Shown here: positions 10,485-20,357 of the stretch, in pieces
Layout of the letters: each line of letters starts with the position of its first letter
Numbering within the stretch: position 1 is the first letter of the stretch
From: Telluria antibiotica
GTDB taxonomy: Bacteria; Pseudomonadota; Gammaproteobacteria; Burkholderiales; Burkholderiaceae_D
Reading direction: 5' to 3'
DNA: 64,000 nt
Assembly (NCBI RefSeq): GCF_011682055.1
Contig: NZ_JAAQOM010000002.1
Span: 310,001-374,000, forward strand
Notes under the pieces: model-generated
The model's input: only the letters and a program-made list of their open reading frames with translations
Databases searched by the model: none
What the model was told of the DNA's origin: nothing
Made by a program: the position numbers and the translations under genes

Positions 10485-13345
10485 TCGAGCTCCGGATCGG
10501 GGTTCAGCACGCGCGTGACGTAGCTCGTGCGCGGGCGGGTGTTGAGCTCCGCCAGCAGGTCGTAGCCGAGCGGCGTCGCCTTCGCGGCGACGACGTCGCT
10601 TGCCGGGTCGTTCAAGTCGCCGAAACGGATCGCGCGCGTGGGGCACACGGCCTGGCATGCGGTGACCATCTCGCCGTCCTGGATGCGCCGCCCGGCCTTC
10701 TCGGCCTCGACGCGGGCGCGGGTGATCCGCTGCAGGCAGTAACTGCATTTTTCCATGACGCCGCGCCGGCGCACCGTCACTTCCGGATTCTGCTGCGCCT
10801 TCAGGCTCTCCACGTTCTGGTTCGAATACTGCAGGAAGTTGAAGCGCCGGACTTTGTACGGGCAGTTGTTCGAGCAGAAGCGCGTGCCGATGCAGCGGTT
10901 GTAGACCTGTACGTTCAGCCCCTCGCTGTCGTGCATCGTGGCACCGACGGGGCACACCTCCTCGCACGGCGCGTGCTCGCAATGCATGCACGGCACGGGC
11001 TGGAACAGGGTGCGCGCGCCGGCCTGGTAGCGGTCGACGCGGATCCAGTGCATGCTGCGTCCGCGCGCCACTTCCTCCTTGCCGACGACGGGGATGTTGT
11101 TCTCCGCCTGGCACGCGACCGTGCACGCCGCGCAGCCGATGCACGCGTTCAGGTCGATCGCCATGCCCCATTTATAGCCGCCGTGGTCGCGCTCCGGGTA
11201 CATCGACGCGTGCTTGTCCCCCTCGTGCTCGCGGGGCGCGGGCCGGCCGTCGGCGCCGCGCGCGAGCTCGCGCACGCGCATTGCGCCGGGCGGGGCGGCG
11301 GCCTGCGTGCGGTCGGCCAGTGCGGCCACGTGGACGGGTTCGCGCCCGTGCATGTCGACTTCCTTCTGGCGCAGCACGAGGTCGTGCGTGCGGGAAGTGC
11401 GCTCCAGCGCCAGCGCGGGCGGTGCGGCCAGCGCGGCGCGCGTGCGCAGGCGATACGCGTCGAAGCCGACGCCCTCGCCCACCCCGCCCGCCGCGCGTCG
11501 GCCATACCCGAGCGGCAGCGTGACGACGCCCTCGGCCTGGCCCGCCACGACGAGCACGGGCGCCTCCACCGTGCGGCCGTCCACGCGCAGCCGGGCGACG
11601 ACGCCGTCGGCGAGATCCGCGCGCGCCGCCGTCGCGGGACCGACGAGGGCCGCGTTGTCCCACGTGAGCGACGTGAGGGGCCGCGGCAGTTCCTGCAGCC
11701 ACGCGTTGTTCGCGAACGCGCCGCCGTCGACGGCCGGATCGGGCGCGAACACGACGACGAGCGGGGGCGCCGCCACGACAGCCGGCCGCCCGACGGGCTT
11801 CGCCGCAGGCGGCGCGACGAAGACCGCCGTGCTGCCGTCGACGATGCCGCGGCGCAGGCTCGCGCGCCACGCGCGGTCCGTGCCGTCGCTTCCCTGCCAC
11901 GTGGCGCGCACGAGCGCGTGGCCGTCGCGGCTGTCGGCACCGGCCAGCTGCGCGAGGATCTCGTGCGCGGAGCGGCCGCCGTACAGCGGCGCGATCAGCG
12001 GCTGCACGATTGTCGCCGTGCCGTCGTGCGCCCGCGCGTCGCTCCACGCCTCGTAGCCGTGCGCCATCGGCAGATGCCAGCGTGCCGCGCGCGCCGTCTC
12101 GTCGCGGTACAGGCCCAGGTGAGCGCTCAGCGGCACGCGCTGCAGCAGCGCGGCGAAGTCGACGTCGGCCGGCGCATCGTACGCCGGGTTCACGTCCAGC
12201 ATCAGCAACGTGTCGACCTGGCCGGCGCGCATGGCGTCGGCCAGCGCGGCGAGCGACGCGCCGTGGTCCAGCGGGCTGCGCTCGACGGGTTCGATGAAGG
12301 CGAGCGGGCCGCCGGCGCCGTTCAGGCGCGCGTTCAACGCGTACGCGAGCGCACGGCCGGCGGGGCTTAACGTGGCTCCGGCGACGACGAGCGCCTGGCC
12401 GCGCGCGCCGTCCAGCGCTTGCGCGACGGCCGCTTCCCAGCGGTCCAGCACGCGGTCGGCCGCGCGGCCCACATCCGGCGCGGCCCCCAGGCGCGCGGCA
12501 ATACGCCACAGCGCGGCCTCGATCTCGTGCGGCGCGCGCGCGAGGCGCGCGTCGGCATAGGCGCCCGTCAAGGTGGGCGTCGCTTCCAGCACGTACAACC
12601 GGTTGGCGTCGGCGCTGGCGCCCAACCGGCGCGGTGCCGTGAACGTCCGTGCGTGCGCGAGGCTGCCGGGCAGCGCGCCGAACAGATCGGCGTCCAGCGC
12701 GACGACGACGCGCGCCTTGTCCAGCCGGTACAGCGCGTCGAGCGGGCGGCCGAATGCCAGTTGCGCGGCCTGCGCGGCGCCGTCGTCGTGCAGCGGGTCC
12801 CACGCGTGCCAGCGCACGTTCGGCAGGCGCGCGCGCAGCGCGGCCAGCTGGTTCGCCAACGTGGGCGACGTGACGGTGCCCGTGAGGATGGCGAGGCCGG
12901 CGCCGCCGTCCCGTTCGAAGCGGGGCCGGCGCGCATGCAGCTCGGCCTCGAACGCGCCCCACGTGGCCATCTCGTCGCCGCGGAACACGGCTTGCGAACG
13001 GTCCGGGTCCCACAGTTGCAGGATCGACGCCTGCGCGAACACGTCGGTGGCGCCGGCCGACACGGGGTGGTCGGGATTGCCCTCGACCTTCGTCGGCCGT
13101 CCCATGTTCGATTCCACCAGCACGCCGTGCGCGAGTCCATGGCGCACGAACGCGGTCGCGTAGAACATCGGGAGGCCCGGCACGCCCTGCTCCGGCATCG
13201 TCACGTACGGCACGATGGGTTCGGCGGGCGGCCCGCTGCAGCCGGCACCCGCCAGCGCCGCCGACGCGGCCATCAGCTTCAGGAAGCGGCGCCGGGCCGA
13301 CTCGTCCTGGGCGATGGGAATGATCGGATGGTCGTGGCGCATCAT
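10481..13345 (-). CDS. actB: Alternative complex III iron-sulfur/molybdopterin-like subunit ActB
   Basis: About 954 residues. The N-terminus has a twin-arginine export motif (RRRFLKLM) before a hydrophobic stretch. A long region related to molybdopterin oxidoreductases, without visible metal ligands, is followed after about residue 700 by a four-cluster ferredoxin-like domain: [37 protein letters not shown] and CSYCLQRI with CQAVCP. It receives electrons from the membrane subunits and passes them toward haem subunits. The start could be ATG 13345, ATG 13342 or GTG 13354; none has a strong ribosome site. Confidence 0.93.
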   Translation of the reverse strand: MMRHDHPIIPIAQDESARRRFLKLMAASAALAGAGCSGPPAEPIVPYVTMPEQGVPGLPMFYATAFVRHGLAHGVLVESNMGRPTKVEGNPDHPVSAGATDVFAQASILQLWDPDRSQAVFRGDEMATWGAFEAELHARRPRFERDGGAGLAILTGTVTSPTLANQLAALRARLPNVRWHAWDPLHDDGAAQAAQLAFGRPLDALYRLDKARVVVALDADLFGALPGSLAHARTFTAPRRLGASADANRLYVLEATPTLTGAYADARLARAPHEIEAALWRIAARLGAAPDVGRAADRVLDRWEAAVAQALDGARGQALVVAGATLSPAGRALAYALNARLNGAGGPLAFIEPVERSPLDHGASLAALADAMRAGQVDTLLMLDVNPAYDAPADVDFAALLQRVPLSAHLGLYRDETARAARWHLPMAHGYEAWSDARAHDGTATIVQPLIAPLYGGRSAHEILAQLAGADSRDGHALVRATWQGSDGTDRAWRASLRRGIVDGSTAVFVAPPAAKPVGRPAVVAAPPLVVVFAPDPAVDGGAFANNAWLQELPRPLTSLTWDNAALVGPATAARADLADGVVARLRVDGRTVEAPVLVVAGQAEGVVTLPLGYGRRAAGGVGEGVGFDAYRLRTRAALAAPPALALERTSRTHDLVLRQKEVDMHGREPVHVAALADRTQAAAPPGAMRVRELARGADGRPAPREHEGDKHASMYPERDHGGYKWGMAIDLNACIGCAACTVACQAENNIPVVGKEEVARGRSMHWIRVDRYQAGARTLFQPVPCMHCEHAPCEEVCPVGATMHDSEGLNVQVYNRCIGTRFCSNNCPYKVRRFNFLQYSNQNVESLKAQQNPEVTVRRRGVMEKCSYCLQRITRARVEAEKAGRRIQDGEMVTACQAVCPTRAIRFGDLNDPASDVVAAKATPLGYDLLAELNTRPRTSYVTRVLNPDPELE

Positions 13346-13355
13346 CGGTAGCACG

Positions 13356-14006
13356 TCATCGGTGGCAGGTCGAGCAATTGGTCAGCGCCTGGGCATCGCG
13401 CAGCTTGTACAGGCGATTCAGCTGGCGGATCTCTTCCGCGCTCAAGGGCTTTTGCGGCGCCATCGACAACACTTCGTTCAGCGGCCGCACGTGGCTCGGC
13501 GCGTCGCGGTGGCAGCGCAGGCACCATTGCATCTCCAGCGAGGCCGTGCGCCACGTGATGGGCATCTGGTCCACGCGGCCGTGGCACTCGATGCAGGCGA
13601 CGCCCTTGTTCACGTGGATGTCGTGCTCGAAATAGACGAAGTCCGGCAGATCGTGCACACGCACCCAGTGGATCGGCTTGCCCGTGCGTGCGCTCTCGTG
13701 CAGCTTTGCCAGCAGCGGCGAATCGAGGAACAGCTGCGAATGGCAGCTGAGGCAGACGGACGTCGACGGCATGCCCGCGGTGGCCGAGTTTTCCACCGCC
13801 GTGTGGCAGTAGCGGCAATCGATACCGTCGTCGGCCACGTGGTGCTTGTGGCTGAACGGGATGGGCTGGGGCACGGGTGCGTAGGTCACGTTGCGGGGCG
13901 TCATTGTCCAGCGGGCCAGTGCGATCCATGTTCCGACCGCGACCACCAGACCCAGCAGGATCAGCTTGACGAACAGGACCGCGGGACGTGAAAACGGTGG
14001 CGCCAT
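13356..14006 (-). CDS. actA: Alternative complex III pentahaem cytochrome c ActA
   Basis: 216 residues. One N-terminal transmembrane anchor (about 10-30) and five haem-binding sites: CRYCH, CLSCH, CIECH, CLRCH and a C-terminal CSTCH. Many additional His residues (SHKHH, FEHDIH) are available as distal ligands. It is the periplasmic electron exit of the complex. I start at ATG 14006; an upstream in-frame ATG 14060 adds 18 polar residues. It is the first gene of the respiratory operon and divergent from the receptor gene at 14244. Confidence 0.92.
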   Translation of the reverse strand: MAPPFSRPAVLFVKLILLGLVVAVGTWIALARWTMTPRNVTYAPVPQPIPFSHKHHVADDGIDCRYCHTAVENSATAGMPSTSVCLSCHSQLFLDSPLLAKLHESARTGKPIHWVRVHDLPDFVYFEHDIHVNKGVACIECHGRVDQMPITWRTASLEMQWCLRCHRDAPSHVRPLNEVLSMAPQKPLSAEEIRQLNRLYKLRDAQALTNCSTCHR

Positions 14007-14243
14007 CGATTCGTGGATGCGGGTTGAACGGGTCTGCACCGGACGCGACGGGTGGCGCACCGGTTCCGGAACACAGAGGCAGTATAGGCTGTCATTTCTA
14101 CAACTCCGCGCACGTTACCGCTGGGCAGCATCCATTCGTAGCAATATAGTTTCCAGACAGAATATGCATATTGCGTCATTGAATTACGGAAACGTAGAAT
14201 GTCGGTTATCATAATTGGTTTTTGGGAACAAATTTCCCTACTC
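14007..14243. promoter_or_regulatory. Divergent promoter region between actA and a chemoreceptor gene
   Basis: AT-rich intergenic DNA. On the minus strand TATACT (14081-14086) is a fair -10 for the act operon, without a clear -35. A perfect 12-bp palindrome AATATGCATATT lies at 14161-14172, roughly central between the two genes, and could be an operator for either side. Confidence 0.4.
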
Positions 14244-15866
14244 ATGACGACACGGACACCACCGATGAACTGGTTCAACCGCCTCCGCCTGGCCACCAAG
14301 CTGGGCCTCACCTTCGCCGCCGTCCTCGCCCTGACCGTCCTGGTCGGCATCATCTCCGTCCACCAGCTCGCCAAGGTCAACGAGACGTCGCTGCGCCTCT
14401 CCTCCCACTGGATGCCGGGCATCCGTGTGATCGAGGACATCAAGTCGCAGATCGCCCGCATCCGCACGCGCGAGCTGCAGTACATCATTTCCAGCGATGC
14501 GTCCGAGATGGACAAGTACGACAAGGTCATCGAGAAAGACCTCGAGGACCTGCACCGCATGCAGGACGACTACGTCAAGCTGCTTGAGTCGCCCGAGGAA
14601 AAACAGGGCTACGCCGAATTCCTCGACCTGTGGCAGCGGTATATGGCGGAAAGCGTCAAGGTCCGCGCCGCCGCGCGCCAGAACGACGACGCGCTGGCCA
14701 AGACGCTGATCCGCGGCGAATCGAACAAGCTGATCGTCGCACTGCGCGCGCGCGTGGACAAGACGGTCGACATGTACACGGAAGGCGGACGCGCGGCCGC
14801 GCGCGAGGGTGCCGAGCGCTATGCGCGGTCGCGCGTGCTGATCGTCGCCCTCGTCGTCGGCTGCGTGCTGCTGGGCGCCGCCGGCGCCGCGCTGCTCACG
14901 CGCTGGCTGATGCGCCGCCTGGGCGGCGAACCGGACTACGCCACCGACATCGTCAAGCACATCGCGGCCGGCGACCTGTCGCTCCACGTCCAGACGCGTC
15001 CCGGCGACGACACGAGCCTGCTCGCGGCGATGAAGGCGATGCAGGCCAGCCTGTCGCACATCGTCGGCAACGTGCGCGCCGCCACCGGCACGATCTCCAG
15101 CGCGTCCACGCAGATCGCGGCCGGCAATATGGATCTGTCCTCGCGCACCGAACAGCAGGCCGGCGCGCTGCAGCAGACGGCCGCCTCGATGGAAGAGCTG
15201 ACGACCACCGTGCGCAACAACGCCGAGCACGCGCAGCAGGCCAACGCCCTCGCCGACACGGCGGCCGGCGTCGCCCAGCAGGGCAGCACCGCCGTCGCCC
15301 GCGTCGTGGAGACGATGGGCTCGATCCACGCATCGTCGCAGAAAATCGTCGACATCATCGCCGTCATCGATGGCATCGCGTTCCAGACCAATATCCTCGC
15401 GCTGAATGCCGCGGTGGAAGCGGCGCGCGCGGGCGAACAAGGCCGGGGCTTCGCCGTCGTGGCGGGCGAAGTCCGTACCCTCGCCCAGCGCTCGGCCGCC
15501 GCCGCCAAGGAGATCAAGGCCTTGATCGGCGCGTCCGTCGAGCAGGTGGAAAGCGGCGCGGGCCTCGTGTCCGAAGCGGGCGCCACGATGCGCGAGGTGC
15601 TGCAGACGGTGCAGCAGATGCACGAGCTGATGGTGGAGATCAGCCACGCGGGCCGCGAGCAGAGCGCCGGCATCCAGCAGGTGCACGACGCGATCACGCA
15701 GATGGACGGCGTGACGCACCAGAACGCCGCCCTCGTCGAAGAGGCGGCGACGGCCGCCCAGAGCCTGCACGAGCAGGCCGAGGCCCTCGACCGGCTCGTC
15801 AGCGTGTTCAAGCTGGACGGCGAGCCGCGCCGCGCCGCGGGCAGCCGGGCCCTCGTCGTCCGCTGA
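14244..15866 (+). CDS. Methyl-accepting chemotaxis protein
   Basis: 540 residues. Two transmembrane helices (about 15-38 and 193-215) flank a four-helix-bundle periplasmic sensor of about 150 residues (TarH/4HB type). A HAMP domain precedes the signalling helices, whose tip is [18 protein letters not shown]. It ends in ALVVR and lacks the C-terminal tethering pentapeptide found on the receptors at 24-30 kb. Start uncertain: ATG 14244, 14265 (MNWFNRL, the best family match) and 14199 are in frame and none has a strong ribosome site. It lies outside the chemosensory operon. Confidence 0.9.
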   Translation: MTTRTPPMNWFNRLRLATKLGLTFAAVLALTVLVGIISVHQLAKVNETSLRLSSHWMPGIRVIEDIKSQIARIRTRELQYIISSDASEMDKYDKVIEKDLEDLHRMQDDYVKLLESPEEKQGYAEFLDLWQRYMAESVKVRAAARQNDDALAKTLIRGESNKLIVALRARVDKTVDMYTEGGRAAAREGAERYARSRVLIVALVVGCVLLGAAGAALLTRWLMRRLGGEPDYATDIVKHIAAGDLSLHVQTRPGDDTSLLAAMKAMQASLSHIVGNVRAATGTISSASTQIAAGNMDLSSRTEQQAGALQQTAASMEELTTTVRNNAEHAQQANALADTAAGVAQQGSTAVARVVETMGSIHASSQKIVDIIAVIDGIAFQTNILALNAAVEAARAGEQGRGFAVVAGEVRTLAQRSAAAAKEIKALIGASVEQVESGAGLVSEAGATMREVLQTVQQMHELMVEISHAGREQSAGIQQVHDAITQMDGVTHQNAALVEEAATAAQSLHEQAEALDRLVSVFKLDGEPRRAAGSRALVVR

Positions 15867-15878
15867 CCGACTTCCTCC

Positions 15879-15903
15879 GCGTGGCGCCGCCCTGGCGCCA
15901 CGC
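15879..15903 (+). terminator. Strong hairpin after the first chemoreceptor gene
   Basis: GCGTGGCGCC (15879-15888) and GGCGCCACGC (15894-15903) form a perfect 10-bp stem with a 5-nt loop, 13 nt after the stop. There is no U-tract, so termination is likely but may be inefficient. Confidence 0.5.
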
Positions 15904-16208
15904 CCCTTCCGCGCTCTCCGCGCCGGTCCTTCCCCCCGAGCCTTTGAACGTCGCAGTGCCCGCCTGCGGCCCGCTTCCCGCGCCGTCGCGCTGCTATGTT
16001 TGCGCAAACAAAAACTGTTATAAAACTAGTGAAAAAGCATTTTTCGGAATAGCATTTCTTCTGCATTTCCGCTACTCTCTTGCAAATCGGCAGCCCGACG
16101 GCCGTGCCGGACCGCCAGGAACAGGCCCGGATCGGCGTCGGCGGACGATATAACAAACCAGCGGAAAGCGGCTTCGTTCAAGCGCCTTTTGCCATACGAG
16201 ACACTCTC
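15904..16208 (+). promoter_or_regulatory. Upstream region of the symporter gene with a palindromic operator candidate
   Basis: No gene. The region becomes AT-rich from about 15995. TGTTTGCGCAAACA (15997-16010) is a perfect 14-bp palindrome with a central CG step, the geometry of LacI/GalR-family operators. It lies just upstream of TATAAA (16019-16024), a good -10, so a bound protein would cover the -35 region and repress. Probable control site for sugar or solute uptake. Confidence 0.5.
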
Positions 16209-17888
16209 ATGAACCTGATCTCCAGCCTAGACTCCATTGTCTTCCTTGTGTATTTCGTCGTCGTCGCCGGCTATGGCCTGTGGGTCTACCGCCGCAAAAA
16301 TTTCCACAAAAGCGGCGCGAACACCTCGGCCTCGCACGACTACTTCCTGGCCGAAGGCTCGCTCACGTGGTGGGCCATCGGCGCATCGCTGATCGCCTCC
16401 AACATCTCCGCCGAGCAGTTCATCGGCATGAGCGGTTCGGGCTTCCGCATCGGCATGGCGATTGCCGTGTACGAACTGATGGCCGCCGCCACCCTCGTCA
16501 TCGTCGCCGTGTTCTTCATGCCGGTCTATTTGAAGAACCACATCTACACGATGCCCCAGTTCCTCGAGCAGCGCTACGGCAAGGCCGTCGCCACGACGAT
16601 GGCGCTGTTCTGGCTCGGCCTGTACGTCGTCGTCAACCTGACCTCGATCCTGTACCTGGGCGCACTCGCCATCGGCAGCGTCACCGGCATCGGCGTATTC
16701 CCGTGCATGCTGTTCCTCGCCGTCTTCGCCGCCATCATCACCCTGGGCGGCATGAAGGTCATCGGCTACACGGACGTCATCCAGGTGACCTGCCTCGTCA
16801 TCGGCGGCCTCGTGACCACGTGGCTCGCCTTGGACCTCGTCGCGAAACTGGGCCACGGCCACGGCGCCATGCAGGGCTTCACCACGTTGTACGACACGAC
16901 GCGCGACCACTTCCAGATGGTGCTGGGCCGCGACAACAAGAACTACATGGACCTGCCGGGCCTGTCGACGCTGATCGGCGGCATGTGGATCGTCAACCTG
17001 AACTACTGGGGCTGCAACCAGTACATCACGCAGCGCGCCCTCGGCGCCGACCTGCCGACCGCCCGCAAAGGCCTGCTGTTCGCCGCATTCCTGAAGCTCC
17101 TGATGCCGATGATCGTCGTCATGCCGGGCATCGCCGCGTTCGCGCTGGACCGTGCCGGCGTGCTGGGCGACGCCATGCGCGTCGGCGGCGAACTGAATCC
17201 GGACCGCGCCTATCCGACCCTGCTGGCCATGCTGCCGTCGGGCCTGAAAGGCATCGCGTTCGCCGCGCTGACGGCCGCCGTCGTCGCGTCGCTGGCCGGC
17301 AAGGCGAATTCCATCGCCACCATCTTCACCCTCGACATCTACCAGAAGCGCCTGCATCCGGACGTCACGGAGAAGAAAATGGTGTGGATCGGCCGCGTCA
17401 CCGTCGTCGTGTCGATGCTGCTGGCCGTCGTGATCGCCCCGCTGATGGGCATCGACAAGAAAGGCGGCTTCCAGTACATCCAGGAATACACGGGCTTCGT
17501 CTCGCCGGGCATCCTCGCCATGTTCCTGCTGGGCTTCTTCTGGAAAAAGACGACGTCCAGCGCGGCGATGTTCGCCACCATCGGCGGCCTCGTGTTCTCG
17601 ATCATCCTGAAGTTCCTGCCGACGATGATGGACCTGTCGTTCCTGGCGCCCATCGGCTTCGCCCACGACAACGGCAGCGGTGTCTACGAGATCCCGTTCC
17701 TGGACCGCATGTTCATCGTGTTCTGGCTCGTCGTTGCCGGCATGGTGCTGCTGTCCACCGTGTTCGCTCGCGGTAAAGTGAAAGCGCTGATCGTCGATAC
17801 GAAGCTGTTCAAGGTCGACGGTGCGTTTGCGCTCGGCTCGGCTGTCATCTGCGTCGCGCTGGCCACGATCTACGGCATGTGGTGGTGA
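16209..17888 (+). CDS. Sodium:solute symporter (SSS/SGLT family)
   Basis: 559 residues, about 14 transmembrane helices. LTWWAIGASLIASNISAEQF near residue 55 is the conserved first unwound-helix region of SSS transporters (Na+ and substrate contact), and the WGCNQYITQRALGA segment near 265 is characteristic of the sugar-transporting SGLT branch. It would import a sugar or similar solute with Na+. The start ATG 16209 directly precedes the first helix. The neighbouring ilvD gives no clue to substrate, but the sugar loci downstream fit. Confidence 0.85.
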   Translation: MNLISSLDSIVFLVYFVVVAGYGLWVYRRKNFHKSGANTSASHDYFLAEGSLTWWAIGASLIASNISAEQFIGMSGSGFRIGMAIAVYELMAAATLVIVAVFFMPVYLKNHIYTMPQFLEQRYGKAVATTMALFWLGLYVVVNLTSILYLGALAIGSVTGIGVFPCMLFLAVFAAIITLGGMKVIGYTDVIQVTCLVIGGLVTTWLALDLVAKLGHGHGAMQGFTTLYDTTRDHFQMVLGRDNKNYMDLPGLSTLIGGMWIVNLNYWGCNQYITQRALGADLPTARKGLLFAAFLKLLMPMIVVMPGIAAFALDRAGVLGDAMRVGGELNPDRAYPTLLAMLPSGLKGIAFAALTAAVVASLAGKANSIATIFTLDIYQKRLHPDVTEKKMVWIGRVTVVVSMLLAVVIAPLMGIDKKGGFQYIQEYTGFVSPGILAMFLLGFFWKKTTSSAAMFATIGGLVFSIILKFLPTMMDLSFLAPIGFAHDNGSGVYEIPFLDRMFIVFWLVVAGMVLLSTVFARGKVKALIVDTKLFKVDGAFALGSAVICVALATIYGMWW

Positions 17889-17896
17889 TACGCCAT

Positions 17897-17997
17897 GGTG
17901 GGCGCGGGGTGCCCACCCTACGCCAGCATCATACGCATCAAGACAACGCCGTAGGGTGGGCATTCGAGGCCGGGGCCTCAAATGAGACGAGCCCACC
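17897..17997. repeat. Complex inverted repeat after the symporter gene
   Basis: TGCCCACCCTACG (17910-17922) pairs with CGTAGGGTGGGCA (17950-17962); GGTGGGC and GCCCACC copies flank both sides, and GAGGCC/GGCCTC (17966-17979) forms a further small hairpin. This looks like a dispersed palindromic element of the REP/intergenic-repeat kind rather than a simple terminator. Confidence 0.6.
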
Positions 17998-18025
17998 AAA
18001 CGTCCAGGTTATCCGAAACATCAAG

Positions 18026-18046
18026 GCAGCCTCCGGGCTGCTTTTT
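18026..18046 (+). terminator. Intrinsic terminator of the symporter transcript
   Basis: GCAGCC (18026-18031), a 4-nt loop and GGCTGC (18036-18041), followed at once by TTTTT. Confidence 0.8.
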
Positions 18047-18056
18047 CATTGCCAGA

Positions 18057-18081
18057 CTGTGATATGAAACACATATCACAG
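18057..18081. promoter_or_regulatory. Inverted repeat upstream of ilvD
   Basis: CTGTGATATG (18057-18066) and CATATCACAG (18072-18081) form a perfect 10-bp inverted repeat with a 5-nt spacer, 76 nt before the ilvD start. It could be an operator for a dimeric regulator or a leader hairpin; no T-tract follows. Confidence 0.45.
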
Positions 18082-18156
18082 CCCACCGAATCATATATTG
18101 GACAACTTGCCGCCGAGACGGCACTCTAAGGTTTTTAGGATTACCAAGGAGACACC

Positions 18157-20019
18157 ATGCCGACTTACCGTTCCCATACCACGACCCAAGGCCGCAACAT
18201 GGCGGGTGCGCGCGCCCTGTGGCGCGCGACCGGCATGAAGGATGGCGACTTCGACAAGCCGATCATCGCCGTCGTCAACTCGTTCACGCAGTTCGTGCCG
18301 GGCCACGTGCACCTGAAGGACCTGGGCCAGCTCGTCGCGCGCGAGATCGAAGCGGCGGGCGGCGTCGCCAAGGAATTCAACACGATCGCCGTCGACGACG
18401 GCATCGCCATGGGCCACGGCGGCATGCTGTACTCGCTGCCGTCGCGCGACCTGATCGCCGACTCCGTCGAGTACATGGTCAACGCCCATTGCGCCGACGC
18501 GATGGTCTGCATCTCGAACTGCGACAAGATCACGCCGGGCATGCTGATGGCCGCCATGCGCATCAACATCCCGACCGTGTTCGTGTCCGGCGGTCCGATG
18601 GAAGCGGGCAAAGTGGTCAAGGTCGTCAACAACGACAAGAAGATCATCAAGCTGGACCTCGTGGACGCGATGATCCAGGCCGGCGACGCCAACATCTCCG
18701 ACGCCGACGTGGCCGAAGTCGAGCGCTCGGCCTGTCCCACGTGCGGCTCGTGCTCCGGCATGTTCACGGCGAACTCGATGAACTGCCTGACCGAGGCGCT
18801 GGGCCTGTCGCTGCCGGGTAACGGCACGATCGTCGCCACGCACGCCGACCGCAAGGAACTGTTCCTGCGCGCGGGCCGCCTGATCGTCGACCTCGCGAAG
18901 CGCCACTACGAAGGCGACGACTACAGCATCCTCCCGCGCAACATCGCCACGAAGGCCGCGTTCGAGAACGCGATGGCGCTGGACGTGTCGATGGGCGGTT
19001 CCACCAACACGGTGCTGCACCTGCTGGCCGCCGCGCACGAGGCGGGCGTCGAGTTCACGATGGCCGACATCGACCGCATCTCGCGCAACGTGCCGTGCCT
19101 GTGCAAGGTCGCGCCGATGACGAACAAATACCACATCGAGGACGTGCACCGCGCGGGCGGCATCGTCGCGATCCTCGGCGAACTGGCGCGCGCCGGCCTG
19201 CTGGACACGTCGCTGCCGACGGTGCACTCGCCCACGCTGGGCGCCGCGATCGAGAAGTACGACATCAAGCGCAGCGACGACCAGGCCGTGCACACGCTGT
19301 TCCGCGCGGCGCCGGGCGGCGTGCCGACGCAGGTCGCGTTCTCGCAGGCCGAGCGCTTCGACAGCGCCGACCTCGATCGCGCGCAGGGCTGCATCCGCGA
19401 CCGCGCGCACGCGTATTCGCAGGACGGCGGCCTCGCGGTCCTGTACGGGAACATCGCCGAGAAAGGCTGCATCGTCAAAACGGCGGGCGTCGACGAAAGC
19501 ATCCTGAAGTTCTCGGGTAAAGCACGCGTATTCGAAAGCCAGGACGCCGCCGTCGAAGGCATCCTGGGCGACACCGTGCACGCGGGCGACGTCGTCATCA
19601 TCCGCTACGAAGGCCCGAAAGGCGGTCCGGGCATGCAGGAGATGCTGTACCCGACGTCGTACATCAAGTCGAAGGGCCTCGGCAAGGCGTGCGCGCTGTT
19701 CACGGACGGGCGCTTCTCGGGCGGCTCGTCCGGCCTCGTGATCGGCCACGCGTCGCCGGAAGCGGCCGAAGGCGGCGCCATCGGCCTCGTCGAGGAAGGC
19801 GACACGATCGACATCGACATCCCGAACCGCACGATCAACCTGCGCGTGACGGCCGAGGAGCTGGCGCACCGCCGCGCCGCGATGGACGCCCGCGGCGACG
19901 CCGCCTGGCAGCCCGTGAACCGCGAGCGCGCCGTGTCGCAAGCGCTGCGCGCGTACGCCGCGCTGACGACGTCCGCCGACCGCGGCGCCGTGCGCGACCT
20001 GTCGCAGCTGAAGCGCTGA
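18157..20019 (+). CDS. ilvD: Dihydroxy-acid dehydratase
   Basis: 620 residues, the usual length. It dehydrates 2,3-dihydroxy-3-methyl acids in valine, isoleucine and leucine synthesis, in the cytoplasm, using a [2Fe-2S] cluster. Cluster and active-site signatures are visible: [10 protein letters not shown] (near 122), [19 protein letters not shown] (near 192) and the C-terminal [25 protein letters not shown] stands 8 nt before ATG 18157. It is a single gene between two terminator-like hairpins. Confidence 0.97.
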   Translation: MPTYRSHTTTQGRNMAGARALWRATGMKDGDFDKPIIAVVNSFTQFVPGHVHLKDLGQLVAREIEAAGGVAKEFNTIAVDDGIAMGHGGMLYSLPSRDLIADSVEYMVNAHCADAMVCISNCDKITPGMLMAAMRINIPTVFVSGGPMEAGKVVKVVNNDKKIIKLDLVDAMIQAGDANISDADVAEVERSACPTCGSCSGMFTANSMNCLTEALGLSLPGNGTIVATHADRKELFLRAGRLIVDLAKRHYEGDDYSILPRNIATKAAFENAMALDVSMGGSTNTVLHLLAAAHEAGVEFTMADIDRISRNVPCLCKVAPMTNKYHIEDVHRAGGIVAILGELARAGLLDTSLPTVHSPTLGAAIEKYDIKRSDDQAVHTLFRAAPGGVPTQVAFSQAERFDSADLDRAQGCIRDRAHAYSQDGGLAVLYGNIAEKGCIVKTAGVDESILKFSGKARVFESQDAAVEGILGDTVHAGDVVIIRYEGPKGGPGMQEMLYPTSYIKSKGLGKACALFTDGRFSGGSSGLVIGHASPEAAEGGAIGLVEEGDTIDIDIPNRTINLRVTAEELAHRRAAMDARGDAAWQPVNRERAVSQALRAYAALTTSADRGAVRDLSQLKR

Positions 20020-20036
20020 TCAGCCTTCGTCCCCCC

Positions 20037-20061
20037 GCCGGCGCCCGTTCGTGGCGCCGGC
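20037..20061 (+). terminator. Hairpin after ilvD
   Basis: GCCGGCGCC (20037-20045) and GGCGCCGGC (20053-20061) form a perfect 9-bp stem with a 7-nt loop, 17 nt after the stop; the downstream tract is only moderately T-rich. The remaining gap to 20357 holds no gene; a TTGACA at 20139-20144 is a possible -35 without a convincing -10. Confidence 0.55.
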
Positions 20062-20357
20062 ATCCGTCTTCCCTCGTTCTCCGCCGTCCGCCCCGCGATT
20101 TGTTAAATAATGACCCGACAACATTGCTGATCGGGCCATTGACACACTCGCAACGACTTGGCCGGATAGACAAAAAGGCCATGAATAACAATGGCTTAGC
20201 GAATCACCGCGACTTGTATCGTTTCCGCCACCAACGCTCAAAATTGTGTCGACGAAAGCTTGCGGCACGGCAACTCTTTCTGCAATGATCTGTTCCAGCG
20301 GTGTCACTACGCACCGCCGCCTCATACCGAACATCGACCGACCGAACGGAGCGCCGC

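Noticed and set aside
14204..14228. Partial match to the regulon box (TATCATAATTGG) before the first chemoreceptor
   Set aside because: Only about 11 of 16 positions match, there is no acceptable -10 at 17 nt, and the predicted start would fall inside the proposed coding start.
20139..20167. TTGACA as promoter of the chemosensory operon
   Set aside because: No -10 at 16-19 nt; a flagellar sigma-28 reading (GCCGGATA) also lacks its -35 element.
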